Assembly (NCBI RefSeq): GCF_042676145.1
Contig: NZ_JBHTJW010000002.1
Coordinates: forward strand, 1,054,001 to 1,118,000
Length of the DNA: 64,000 nt
DNA from: Methylophilus glucosoxydans
GTDB lineage: Bacteria; Pseudomonadota; Gammaproteobacteria; Burkholderiales; Methylophilaceae
Direction of reading: 5' to 3'
Both the position numbers and the translations under genes were made by a program. The notes under the pieces are model-generated. The model had not been told where the DNA came from, did not search any database, and saw nothing but the letters and a program-made list of their open reading frames with translations. This document shows positions 27,603-35,883 of the stretch, in pieces. How positions within the stretch are numbered: the first letter of the stretch is position 1; every line of letters begins with the position of its first letter.

Positions 27603-27635
27603 CCGCCGATAAACGCAGATAAACGCCGATACGAA
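27603..27635 (+). repeat. Left inverted repeat flanking the GxxExxY gene
   Basis: CCGCCGATAAACGC (27603-27616), 5 nt, then AACGCCGAT (27622-27630). The same layout occurs in inverted orientation at 28019-28052. A few bases outside (AATTTA against ATTTAA) also resemble each other. Confidence 0.85.
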
Positions 27636-27646
27636 GAGGTGTCGAT

Positions 27647-28036
27647 TCAGAACTGATTGACGATTCTCTTGATATCCACTTTTGCTCTGCCAAAATTAAT
27701 AAGTAGGCATACTTTCAAATGGGTCGCTTTAAGGTAATTCATGCATTGTGACTGGTGTTCTGGTGAGAGTGCATTGCATGCTTTCAATTCTAAAATGATG
27801 CATTCATTCACCAAGATGTCGACAAAATACTCACCAACCATAGTATTTTTGTAATAAACCGCGACCGGATATTGAGCTTTTGCAGTCAGGCCTGCACTCC
27901 TCAATTCCAATAGCAGAGCATTTTCATACACTTTTTCTAAAAAACCACACCCAAGATAGTTACTGACTGCATATACACAACCGATAACTCTACCGGTGAG
28001 TGCGTCAAGTGCCAGTCTTTCTTGATCGGCGTTCAT
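27647..28036 (-). CDS. GxxExxY family protein (PD-(D/E)XK-like)
   Basis: 129 residues with the family motif GCGFLEKVYENALLLEL (G-x-x-E-x-x-Y, residues 29-45) and a nuclease-like VDILVNECIILELKA (D...E-x-K, residues 73-87). GxxExxY proteins are short, scattered and of unknown function. Here the gene fills a roughly 450-bp segment bounded by inverted repeats, between prmB and dapE; the ATG lies inside the right repeat. That makes the whole unit look like a mobile or formerly mobile cassette. Confidence 0.88.
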   Translation of the reverse strand: MNADQERLALDALTGRVIGCVYAVSNYLGCGFLEKVYENALLLELRSAGLTAKAQYPVAVYYKNTMVGEYFVDILVNECIILELKACNALSPEHQSQCMNYLKATHLKVCLLINFGRAKVDIKRIVNQF

Positions 28037-28052
28037 TAGCGTTTATCGGCGG
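28019..28052 (-). repeat. Right inverted repeat, containing the start codon of the GxxExxY gene
   Basis: Read on the minus strand from 28052: CCGCCGATAAACGC, then TAATG, then AACGCCGAT. The left repeat has AGATA in place of TAATG, so the ATG of the gene (28036-28034) falls in the 5-nt variable spacer and its first codons are repeat sequence. The outer edge lies 5 bp from the end of the dapE stop codon (28058). Confidence 0.85.
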
Positions 28053-28057
28053 TTAAA

Positions 28058-29200
28058 TCAACCCAGCAACAATAATTCCATGGTGCGCTTATAGGTTTCT
28101 TTGAGTGGCTCAATATCGGCCACGGCGACGCATTCGTTCAATTTATGGATGGTGGCATTCAACGGCCCGAATTCAATCACTTCTTTGCAGATATCGGCAA
28201 TAAAGCGCCCATCGGAGGTACCGCCAGTGGTAGACAGCTCGGGCGTGACCCCGTAACTCTGCACAATCGCGTTGCTGATAGCTTCTACCAGCTTGCCGCG
28301 TGGCGTGATATAGGACTGGTTATGTTCCCAGTCCAGGCTGTATTCAAAGCCGTGGCTGTCCAGAATCGCGTGGACGCGCGTACGCAAACTTTGTTCAGAG
28401 CTGCCTTGCCCATCGACTTCAGGGCAGTAGCGGAAGTTAAACAATATCTCGACATGCCCAGGCACCACATTGGTCGCGCCGGTGCCGCCGTTGATGTTAG
28501 AAATCTGCCAGGAAGTCGGCGGAAAATATTCGTTGCCGTTGTCCCATACGGTTTCAACCATGTCTTTAATGGCCGGAGCTGCCAGATGAATCGGGTTTTT
28601 CACCAGATGCGGATAGGCAATATGGCCCTGAATGCCTTTGACGATGAGTTTGCCGGACAGGGAGCCGCGTCTGCCATTTTTAATCATGTCACCGACCACT
28701 TTGTTGCTGGTGGGCTCACCCACAATGCAGTAATCAAAGCTTTCGCCGCGGGCTTGCAACGCCTCCACCACTTTGACGGTGCCCTCAATCGCAATACCTT
28801 CTTCATCTGAGGTGATCAGCAGGCCAATCGAACCAGGATGGTCAGGATGTTCGGCGATAAATTCTTCGATGCTGGTGATAAACGCAGCGAGCGAGGTTTT
28901 CATGTCTGCCGCGCCGCGTGCATACAGCATGCCGTCTTTAATCGTAGGCTCAAACGGTGGCGTATGCCATTGGTCCAACGGGCCAGTGGGGACGACATCG
29001 GTATGGCCGGCAAACACGATCAGTGGGCCGGTGGTGCCGCGTCTGGCATAAAAGTTATCGACCTCGCCAAAACGCATGCGCTCAATTTTGAACCCTAGTG
29101 GCGCCAGGCGGGCAATCATGGCCTCCTGACAGCCAGCATCTTCTGGCGTCAGCGAGCGGCGTTTAAGCAAATCAATGGCAAGATCCAGTGTTTTTGACAT
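28058..29200 (-). CDS. dapE: Succinyl-diaminopimelate desuccinylase
   Basis: 380 residues of the M20 metallopeptidase fold. Zinc ligands are in VFAGHTDVVPTG, RGAADMKTSLAAF and TSDEEGIAIEGT (catalytic Glu plus ligand), with STTGGTSDGRFIADIC in the C-terminal half. It removes succinate from N-succinyl-LL-DAP for lysine and peptidoglycan synthesis. dapD lies 2.8 kb upstream on the same strand, separated by a GGDEF-EAL gene. The arsC-like gene starts the pair, 5 bp away. Confidence 0.96.
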   Translation of the reverse strand: MSKTLDLAIDLLKRRSLTPEDAGCQEAMIARLAPLGFKIERMRFGEVDNFYARRGTTGPLIVFAGHTDVVPTGPLDQWHTPPFEPTIKDGMLYARGAADMKTSLAAFITSIEEFIAEHPDHPGSIGLLITSDEEGIAIEGTVKVVEALQARGESFDYCIVGEPTSNKVVGDMIKNGRRGSLSGKLIVKGIQGHIAYPHLVKNPIHLAAPAIKDMVETVWDNGNEYFPPTSWQISNINGGTGATNVVPGHVEILFNFRYCPEVDGQGSSEQSLRTRVHAILDSHGFEYSLDWEHNQSYITPRGKLVEAISNAIVQSYGVTPELSTTGGTSDGRFIADICKEVIEFGPLNATIHKLNECVAVADIEPLKETYKRTMELLLLG

Positions 29201-29205
29201 AGTGG

Positions 29206-29559
29206 TTATTCTTGAGCAAACAGTTGGCGGTAATCGGCTTCATTAAAACCGAGGGCGATGATTTTATCGGCGTTGACCAATACCGGGCGTTTAATCACCG
29301 AGGTTTTGGACTGCATCAGGGTAAGTGCAGAGGCAGCATCTACTACGCTATTTTTTTCCGGTTCGGCCAAATTGCGCCAGGTCATCCCGCTGCGGTTCAC
29401 CAGTTTTTCCCAAGGATATTGTTGCAGCCAGGCTTGGCCGGTGACGCTATCCAGGCCCTGTTTCTTGAAGTCGTGAAATTCGTATGCAATGGCGTGTTGG
29501 TCCAGCCAGTCACGCGCTTTTTTGACGGTATTGCAATTGGGGATGCCGTATAGTTTCAT
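29206..29559 (-). CDS. ArsC/Spx-family protein, YffB type
   Basis: 117 residues, thioredoxin fold. It starts MKLYGIPNCNTVKKARDWLDQ, the YffB signature with a single N-terminal Cys. The later Arg/Lys-rich IKRPVLV segment matches the ArsC substrate loop. YffB beside dapE is a common pair in proteobacteria. True arsenate reductase activity is doubtful, and a glutathione-dependent thiol reductase role has been suggested. The start is chosen at the first ATG, which carries the family N-terminus. Confidence 0.88.
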   Translation of the reverse strand: MKLYGIPNCNTVKKARDWLDQHAIAYEFHDFKKQGLDSVTGQAWLQQYPWEKLVNRSGMTWRNLAEPEKNSVVDAASALTLMQSKTSVIKRPVLVNADKIIALGFNEADYRQLFAQE

Positions 29560-29638
29560 GGCTGATCATCAAGCTAAAAAACTTATTTTACCAGCCACGG
29601 CAGATGGCGTCGCCATTTATTGCGGTGTTCACATAACC

Positions 29639-31723
29639 TCAGAACAGGTTTTGGGTTGCTGACTGCGATTGCAGTTTGCTAAATAAATCAAACAGGTATT
29701 GTTGCTCTACCGGTTTTGAGAACAGGAAACCCTGCATTTGGTCACAGCCGATGTTGACCAGCGCTTTACGCTGCTCCTCGTCTTCCACGCCTTCGGCGAC
29801 GACGTTCAGATTGAGGGCATGCGCCAGTTTGACGATAGCCTCAACAATCGAGAGCGAGGTGTGCGAAACCGCCACGTTTTTGGTGAGGGAGCGATCCAGT
29901 TTGACTTCGCTGACTTCCAGGTCTTCTAAATGTGTGAGGCTGAACGGATGCAAGCCAAAATCATCCAGCGAGATTTTAAGGCCCTGCTGTTTAAATTGGC
30001 GCAATGTGTCCTTGAACTGGCCCTGATGATGAATGGCGTTAGTTTCAGACACTTCCAGAATGAGGTTGCGGGATTCTACGGCATGCGCTTCAAGAATCGA
30101 TTGAATCAGCGCGCCCAACTGTTTGTTGCGGAACTGCTGGTTGGACATGTTGACTGAAATGCTTAGGTCTATGCCGCGATCGCGCGCCTGGCTAATTGTG
30201 CGGCAGGCCTGGGAGATGACCCAGGCATTGATTTCTTCAATCATGCCAAAGCGCTCAGCCGCTTCAATAAAACTGTTGGGGGAGAGCAGTCCGCGCGCCG
30301 GATGCTGCCAGCGTAACAGCGCTTCGGCGCCATGGACCATGCGCGTGATGGCATCCACTTTGGGCTGAAACAGTAGCCTGAACTCTTGCTCGCTAATGGC
30401 TTGCTTGAGCTCAATACGGGTTTGTTGCATCTCGTCAGAGGCTTGCTCGATCTCGGCATCAAAGAATCGATACTGGTTTTTGCCGTTTTCCTTAGCCTTG
30501 TACATGGCGGCGTCTGCATTCAGTTTGAGTTTTTGCAGGTTGCCGTCTTGTGGATACATCGATACGCCCACCGAGCACGAAATCTCAATCACGTGATCTT
30601 CAATCACAAAGGTTTCGCGTAACGCATCCACCACACGCTGAATCACGGTGACCACGCTCTGGTGATTTTCAATCTCACTCAATACGGCAATAAACTCGTC
30701 GCCACCCGCACGTGCCACATAATCACAATTGCGGATGGCATTGCTGATACGCTTGGAGACTTCAATCAGCAGCAAATCGCCAATATGGTGACCAAACTGG
30801 TCATTGACCGGTTTGAAGTGATCCAGGTCGATATAAGCCAGGGCCAGCGATTCCCCGTTACGATCACAGCGCTTGGCACTCAGGATCAGGTGCTGGTTTA
30901 AAGCATCCCGGTTGGGCAGGTGTGTGAGCGGATCATAGGCCAGGAATTTTTTATTGACGGTTTGCGTATTGCGGAAGGTCAGTTTGCTTTGCGCTAGATC
31001 GATATTGCGCTCATAAAAAATCACCAGAATAAACGAGGTGATAAATAAAAAGACCGGGACCAGAACCAGCAGCAGCATTAAATAATTATCGGCTTGATCG
31101 CTGGGCTGCCCAATCAGCATATTGTTATGCACAATACTGAGGTTGATGGCCGTGTGCGAGGCCAAAAAACCCAGTGCAATTTCTATCGAAAACATCCACT
31201 TCAAACGTTTTTCGAGTTTGCCGCTATAACCTTTGAGCCAGAGGATGGTGACAATTGCCAGGGCCGCGGTCAGGCAAGCCAGGAACAGGGAAAACAGGGC
31301 GGTCCAGCTGTCTATGCGGATATTGATGGCCCCGGCACTGATCTGATAAAAATAAGACAGCAGGTAGCCACTGATGCCGGTGGCCGCAGAAGCGGAGAGC
31401 AGATCACGTAAGGGCAGTCTTTTTTTATGGACCGTTTTGAGGATAGCGGCCGCCAACAGATAGCTGCACAGCATGCAGCCAATCAGGTCGATAGGATGTT
31501 GGCTAACCTTAGGGATATTATCTGCGAGAAACTGGTAGCCAGCATGCAGGCTGAAGATACCAGCTGCCATGACGACGGCATATTTTTTGAGCATGAAGTC
31601 ATGCTCTTTGGGAGTGGCAACACGCAAACGATCAACCAGTTTGAACGCAAAAAAGCATCCAACGACGCTGGATGTAAAGAGTGCGACCAATAGCATTTGC
31701 GTTGTTATCATAAGTAATTGCAC
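29639..31723 (-). CDS. GGDEF-EAL protein with MHYT-like membrane sensor
   Basis: 694 residues. Residues 1-240 hold about seven TM helices with SLHAGY and SHTAIN where MHYT domains carry their metal-binding His motifs, so it resembles an MHYT sensor for O2, CO or NO. The GGDEF domain has AGGDEF (340-344) and an I-site RNCD (331-334). The EAL domain has GAEALLRW (467-469). DDFG (587-590) is intact, but the loop that normally follows as TGYSSL reads LHPFSL. AEGVED is present. Both activities are possible; the altered loop could weaken the phosphodiesterase. Confidence 0.9.
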   Translation of the reverse strand: MQLLMITTQMLLVALFTSSVVGCFFAFKLVDRLRVATPKEHDFMLKKYAVVMAAGIFSLHAGYQFLADNIPKVSQHPIDLIGCMLCSYLLAAAILKTVHKKRLPLRDLLSASAATGISGYLLSYFYQISAGAINIRIDSWTALFSLFLACLTAALAIVTILWLKGYSGKLEKRLKWMFSIEIALGFLASHTAINLSIVHNNMLIGQPSDQADNYLMLLLVLVPVFLFITSFILVIFYERNIDLAQSKLTFRNTQTVNKKFLAYDPLTHLPNRDALNQHLILSAKRCDRNGESLALAYIDLDHFKPVNDQFGHHIGDLLLIEVSKRISNAIRNCDYVARAGGDEFIAVLSEIENHQSVVTVIQRVVDALRETFVIEDHVIEISCSVGVSMYPQDGNLQKLKLNADAAMYKAKENGKNQYRFFDAEIEQASDEMQQTRIELKQAISEQEFRLLFQPKVDAITRMVHGAEALLRWQHPARGLLSPNSFIEAAERFGMIEEINAWVISQACRTISQARDRGIDLSISVNMSNQQFRNKQLGALIQSILEAHAVESRNLILEVSETNAIHHQGQFKDTLRQFKQQGLKISLDDFGLHPFSLTHLEDLEVSEVKLDRSLTKNVAVSHTSLSIVEAIVKLAHALNLNVVAEGVEDEEQRKALVNIGCDQMQGFLFSKPVEQQYLFDLFSKLQSQSATQNLF

Positions 31724-31896
31724 GTTTATTTTGATTGTTTAATGTGTGGCACGACTACTTGTTCTTTGTGCTTGCTCTGTATTGCTCATTGCTTTACTGC
31801 TGGGATTGCTCGGACTACTGACTCTCCAACGGGTTAACACTCAACTATTCAAGAATGCTCACGCTGTCTTGCTTGCGGGACATCTTTACGGTAATG

Positions 31897-31958
31897 AGAG
31901 TCACTCCTTTATCGGAACCGGCGCGCAATAACTTGAGCATGCCGGTTGAAGTGACTCT
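31897..31958 (+). terminator. Hairpin between dapD and the GGDEF-EAL gene
   Basis: AGAGTCACT (31897-31905) pairs with AGTGACTCT (31950-31958) and AACCGGC (31916-31922) with GCCGGTT (31941-31947). A T-rich tail follows on the plus strand. Both flanking genes run on the minus strand, so its service as a terminator there is uncertain; dapD ends just 22 bp further right. Confidence 0.5.
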
Positions 31959-31980
31959 TTATTTTATGTCGCCAGGCGTA

Positions 31981-32808
31981 TTAAATGCCGCGCAACAACT
32001 CGTTGATGCCAACTTTACCCAAGGTTTTGGCATCCACTTTTTTCACGATGACGGCGCAATACAGGCTGTACTTGCCATCGCTGGAAGGCAGGTTGCCTGA
32101 AACGACCACAGAACCTGCAGGCACGCGACCATAATGCACTTCGCCGGTTTCGCGGTCATAGATTTTAGTGGATTGGCCGATGTAAACGCCCATGGAAATC
32201 ACGCAGTTGTCTTCAACCACCACGCCTTCAACCACTTCTGAGCGCGCACCGACGAAGCAGTTATCGCCAATGATGGTTGGACCGGCTTGTACAGGTTCCA
32301 GTACGCCACCAATGCCAACACCGCCGGATAAGTGCACATTTTTACCGATTTGTGCGCAGGAACCTACGGTTGCCCAGGTGTCTACCATGGTGCCTTCACC
32401 AACGTAAGCGCCAATGTTGACGTAAGACGGCATCAAGACAGCATTTTTTGCAATGAAAGAGCCTTTGCGCACAATGGCGTTAGGCACCACGCGGAAGCCA
32501 CCTGCCTTGAAGTCTTCTTCGGTGTAGTTGGCAAATTTTGGATCCACTTTGTCGAAGTAGCGGGTGACGCCATCATCCATCAAATAGTTGTCTTTGAGGC
32601 GGAAGGACAGCAAGACCGCTTTTTTGATCCACTGATGCGTTTCCCATTGCTGGCTATCGCCAATCCGGGTAGCCACACGCAGTTTGCCCGCATCCAGATC
32701 ATCCAGAATAGAAGCCACGGTGGCTTTGACGTCTGCCGGAGCATTGGCAGGGTTGATGTTGGCGCGGTCTTCAAAAGCCGCTTCAATAATGCTTTGACGT
32801 GGATCCAT
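31981..32808 (-). CDS. dapD: 2,3,4,5-tetrahydropyridine-2,6-dicarboxylate N-succinyltransferase
   Basis: 275 residues. The hexapeptide-repeat beta-helix is clear (GAYVGEGTMVDTWATVGSCAQ, then GGVLEPVQAGPTIIGDNCFV), with an N-terminal helical domain and a C-terminal tail LLRGI. It succinylates tetrahydrodipicolinate in the lysine/DAP pathway, and DapE later removes that succinyl group. The minus-strand order is dapD, GGDEF-EAL, arsC-like, dapE. Confidence 0.96.
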   Translation of the reverse strand: MDPRQSIIEAAFEDRANINPANAPADVKATVASILDDLDAGKLRVATRIGDSQQWETHQWIKKAVLLSFRLKDNYLMDDGVTRYFDKVDPKFANYTEEDFKAGGFRVVPNAIVRKGSFIAKNAVLMPSYVNIGAYVGEGTMVDTWATVGSCAQIGKNVHLSGGVGIGGVLEPVQAGPTIIGDNCFVGARSEVVEGVVVEDNCVISMGVYIGQSTKIYDRETGEVHYGRVPAGSVVVSGNLPSSDGKYSLYCAVIVKKVDAKTLGKVGINELLRGI

Positions 32809-32872
32809 AATCTTCTCTTGTTCGATTGAAAAACAGTAAACCCGAAATTTTAACCTAATTTTGAAAGGGCAG

Positions 32873-32895
32873 GGGCCGTCGATGAAAGACGGCCC
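32873..32895 (-). terminator. Hairpin downstream of the M48 protease gene
   Basis: GGGCCGTC (32873-32880) pairs with GACGGCCC (32888-32895) around a 7-nt loop, 13 bp past the M48 stop. Only three T follow, and only on the plus strand, so the assignment as terminator is tentative. Confidence 0.45.
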
Positions 32896-32908
32896 TTTAC
32901 GCCAGCAC

Positions 32909-33721
32909 TTACTTGCCTTTGGCAGCTAAGTAGAGCGGCATGACCTTGGGCACCAGTGCCTGCAGGTCTTTAATACGGTTTTCACTGGAAGGGTGCGTAC
33001 TTAAGAATTCCGGGGGCGCTTCCTTGTTGGCCGCCATCATTTTCTTCCATAAGCTGACTGCGGCTTCCGGGTTGTAACCGGCGCGCGCCGCCAGCTCCAG
33101 CCCTATGCGATCCGCTTCACGCTCCTGTTCACGGCCATTGGGCAAGGAGAAGAACAGCTGGCTGCCCATACTGGCGCCTTGTGCCGCCATATTGCCCGCG
33201 GTGCCGCCTATGTAGGCAGCGAGTGCCTGTAAACCGAACTGCTGAACATAGGCTTGTGACATACGCTCACGGCCATGCTCACGCAAGGCATGCGAGATTT
33301 CGTGGCCAATCACCGCGGCTAACTCATCATCGGTGGCATTGAGTTTTTCGGCCAGACCGGAAAACACCATGATCTTGCCGCCAGGCATGCAATAGGCATT
33401 GAGCTGGTCATTTTTTTCGACATTGATTTCCCATTTCCATTTGGTGGCATCTGGCCGGAACACGCCGACCTGGGCGATCAGGCGGTGAGAAATGGTAGTC
33501 ACGCGATTCAGCAAGGCCTTATCTGCGTTAAGGGTATGGTTCTTTTGCGCATCTTGCAGGGTTTGCGTATACGATTGCGCAGACATTTTATCCACGGTCG
33601 CTGAGGGCAACAGCAAGAGCTGGCTACGCTGTACGCCCGAGACGCTATTGTTGGTGGTGCTGGCGCAGGCAGACAACAAGGCGCACAGGCAGGCGATTCC
33701 CAGGGTTTTAATGGTCGGCAT
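32909..33721 (-). CDS. M48-family zinc metalloprotease lipoprotein (LoiP/YggG-like)
   Basis: 270 residues. A lipoprotein signal ends in LLSAC with Cys19. The zinc site is HEISH (140-144), and a downstream EREADRIGLELAARAGY provides the third ligand. E. coli LoiP (YggG), a similar outer-membrane lipoprotein, cuts membrane proteins under stress; a shared role is inferred. The gene stands alone between dapD and kup. Confidence 0.93.
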   Translation of the reverse strand: MPTIKTLGIACLCALLSACASTTNNSVSGVQRSQLLLLPSATVDKMSAQSYTQTLQDAQKNHTLNADKALLNRVTTISHRLIAQVGVFRPDATKWKWEINVEKNDQLNAYCMPGGKIMVFSGLAEKLNATDDELAAVIGHEISHALREHGRERMSQAYVQQFGLQALAAYIGGTAGNMAAQGASMGSQLFFSLPNGREQEREADRIGLELAARAGYNPEAAVSLWKKMMAANKEAPPEFLSTHPSSENRIKDLQALVPKVMPLYLAAKGK

Positions 33722-33877
33722 GTGTTTCTCCTCTTGTTTCTAGGTCACGTATTGGCAGTGACCATTCGTTTTTATGAGCATTCCATTCAGTTGCTGCGAT
33801 CAGTCTACCCATTCAGTGCGGAATGCATGTCTTCGGTGATCGCTGAATGCTTAACTCTTAAGTATCAGGCATTCTGG

Positions 33878-35761
33878 TTAAATTTTGACTTGCGAGCCTA
33901 GCTCTACCACCCGGTTAGGCGGTAATTTGAACTGGTTGGTAATCGACTCTGCCGTTCTAAACAAGCCAATAAAGATTTTTTTACGCCAGAACGCCATGCC
34001 GGGTTTATCTGAGGCCAGCAGGATTTCCTTGCCGATAAAGAACGAGGTATCCATGGTGTCCAGCGTGAGGCCGAATGGTTCGGTCAACGGCAGGTCACGT
34101 GGCAAGTCTGGTTCGTCCATATAACCATAACGCAAGGTCACGCGGTAAAAACCGTAAGGCAGCACCTCCATCGAGGCGCGCTCTTCCAGCGTGGTGTAGG
34201 GGTAATCAACAAAACGCACGGTCAGGATCACCACTTTGTCATGCAGTACCTTGTTGTGTTTGAGATTATGCAGCAGCGCATGTGGCACGCCATCCGGGTT
34301 GGGGGTCATAAACACGCCTGCGCCGTTGACGCGGGCGGGCGGGTGCGCCCCAATCGCTTGCACAAAGGGGATCAGCTCCATGGATTCGGACTTGAGAATT
34401 TGGTAAAGCAGTCTGCGCCCGGTTTTCCAGGTACGCATCAGCGTGAAGATGATGATGCCGATCAGCAAAGGCACCCAGCCTCCATCCGGGATTTTGAGAA
34501 TGTTGGCCGCAAAAAACGAGAGGTCAATGACAAGAAATAGCGAAATCAGACAGGCCGTTTTGAGTTTGCTCCAGCCCCACAGGTGGTGGAACACCACGGC
34601 TGCCAGCAAGGTCGTGATGACCATATCGCCGGTCACGGCAATACCGTAGGCTGCCGCCAGGTCACCAGAGCTGCCAAAAATCAGCACCAGGCCCATGACT
34701 GCGACCATCAGGCCCCAGTTGACACGCGGCATGTAGACCTGGCCCTCTGTTTGCTCTGAGGTGTGCGAAACATGCATGCGCGGAATAAAGCCAAGTTGCA
34801 ACGCCTGGCGCGAAACAGAGAACGCGCCGGTAATCACGGCCTGGGAGGCAATCACGGTCGCCAGGGTTGCCAGGATAATCAGCGGGAACAAGGCCCAGTC
34901 TGGGGCCAGGTGGTAAAACGGGTTTTGAATGGACTCTGGCTCGGCCAGAATAAGTGCGCCTTGCCCAAAGTAGTTGCAAATCAGTGCAGGCAACACGAAC
35001 AAAAACCAGGCCAGGCGAATCGGTTTACGGCCAAAGTGACCCATGTCGGCATATAAGGCTTCGGCACCGGTCACGGCCAGCACCACCGCACCGAGCGCAA
35101 TAAACGCAATTTTGGGCTGGGTGGCAAAAAACTGATAAGCGTAGAAGGGGCTTAAAGCCTTGAGAATTTCGGGATGATGACTGATATTGAGGATGCCCAA
35201 AATGCCTAATACCGAGAACCAGGTCAGCATGATAGGACCAAAAAAAGCACCGACGACAGCGGTGCCTTTGCTTTGTGCCCAGAACAGTACAAACAGGACG
35301 CACAAAGTAATGGGGACGATCCAGCTATCCAGTTGCGGTGCTGCCACCTCCAGGCCCTCAACCGCTGAGAGCACGGAAATGGCGGGGGTGATCATGCCGT
35401 CGGCATAAAACATACAGGCCCCGATAATGCCTAGCAGCATGATGCGTTTGCGCTGGTCGGGTTCGCCGCCCGCATAACGGCTGGCCAAAGACAGCATCGC
35501 CATGATGCCGCCTTCGCCACGGTTATCTGCCCGCATGATAAAGGCCACATATTTGAACGACACAATCAGCAATAGCGCCCAGGTGATCAGCGACAAGATG
35601 CCGTAGACATTAGCTTGTGTCAGTAACAGCGGGTGGTGCCCGACTGCAAAGACTTCTTTCATGGTGTAAAGCGGGCTGGTGCCAATGTCACCGAAAACGA
35701 CGCCTAGCGCGGCGAGAGCCATGGTATGGAGCGCCGTTTGCTGATTTTTTGTATGGTCCAT
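33878..35761 (-). CDS. kup: Low-affinity potassium uptake protein Kup
   Basis: 627 residues with about 12 TM helices and a cytoplasmic C-terminal domain from about residue 450. The family hallmark LGVVFGDIGTSPLYTMKEVF lies near the N-terminus. Kup brings K+ in with protons. The ATG at 35761 (MDHTKNQ) is chosen because the upstream in-frame start at 35782 is TTG; neither has a Shine-Dalgarno. No K+-regulated riboswitch is seen. Confidence 0.95.
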   Translation of the reverse strand: MDHTKNQQTALHTMALAALGVVFGDIGTSPLYTMKEVFAVGHHPLLLTQANVYGILSLITWALLLIVSFKYVAFIMRADNRGEGGIMAMLSLASRYAGGEPDQRKRIMLLGIIGACMFYADGMITPAISVLSAVEGLEVAAPQLDSWIVPITLCVLFVLFWAQSKGTAVVGAFFGPIMLTWFSVLGILGILNISHHPEILKALSPFYAYQFFATQPKIAFIALGAVVLAVTGAEALYADMGHFGRKPIRLAWFLFVLPALICNYFGQGALILAEPESIQNPFYHLAPDWALFPLIILATLATVIASQAVITGAFSVSRQALQLGFIPRMHVSHTSEQTEGQVYMPRVNWGLMVAVMGLVLIFGSSGDLAAAYGIAVTGDMVITTLLAAVVFHHLWGWSKLKTACLISLFLVIDLSFFAANILKIPDGGWVPLLIGIIIFTLMRTWKTGRRLLYQILKSESMELIPFVQAIGAHPPARVNGAGVFMTPNPDGVPHALLHNLKHNKVLHDKVVILTVRFVDYPYTTLEERASMEVLPYGFYRVTLRYGYMDEPDLPRDLPLTEPFGLTLDTMDTSFFIGKEILLASDKPGMAFWRKKIFIGLFRTAESITNQFKLPPNRVVELGSQVKI

Positions 35762-35883
35762 TGTGTGAACAGCTAAAGACAAACGATTATTATCGGGTAA
35801 TTTTAGAGCTTCACCAAAGATTTTGACGCAAATTATCTTGAAGACCTAAATGCATGTGGACGATTACACGAAAAGTGGAGCGC

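Noticed and set aside
27601..28058. CRISPR or attC interpretation of the repeats around the GxxExxY gene
   Set aside because: There are only two copies, in inverted orientation, with a gene between them and no spacer pattern or integron core sites.
31746..31931. 61-codon hydrophobic plus-strand frame starting at GTG
   Set aside because: It has no Shine-Dalgarno, includes a hairpin in its last third and no known relative is recognised. Too short to support as a gene.
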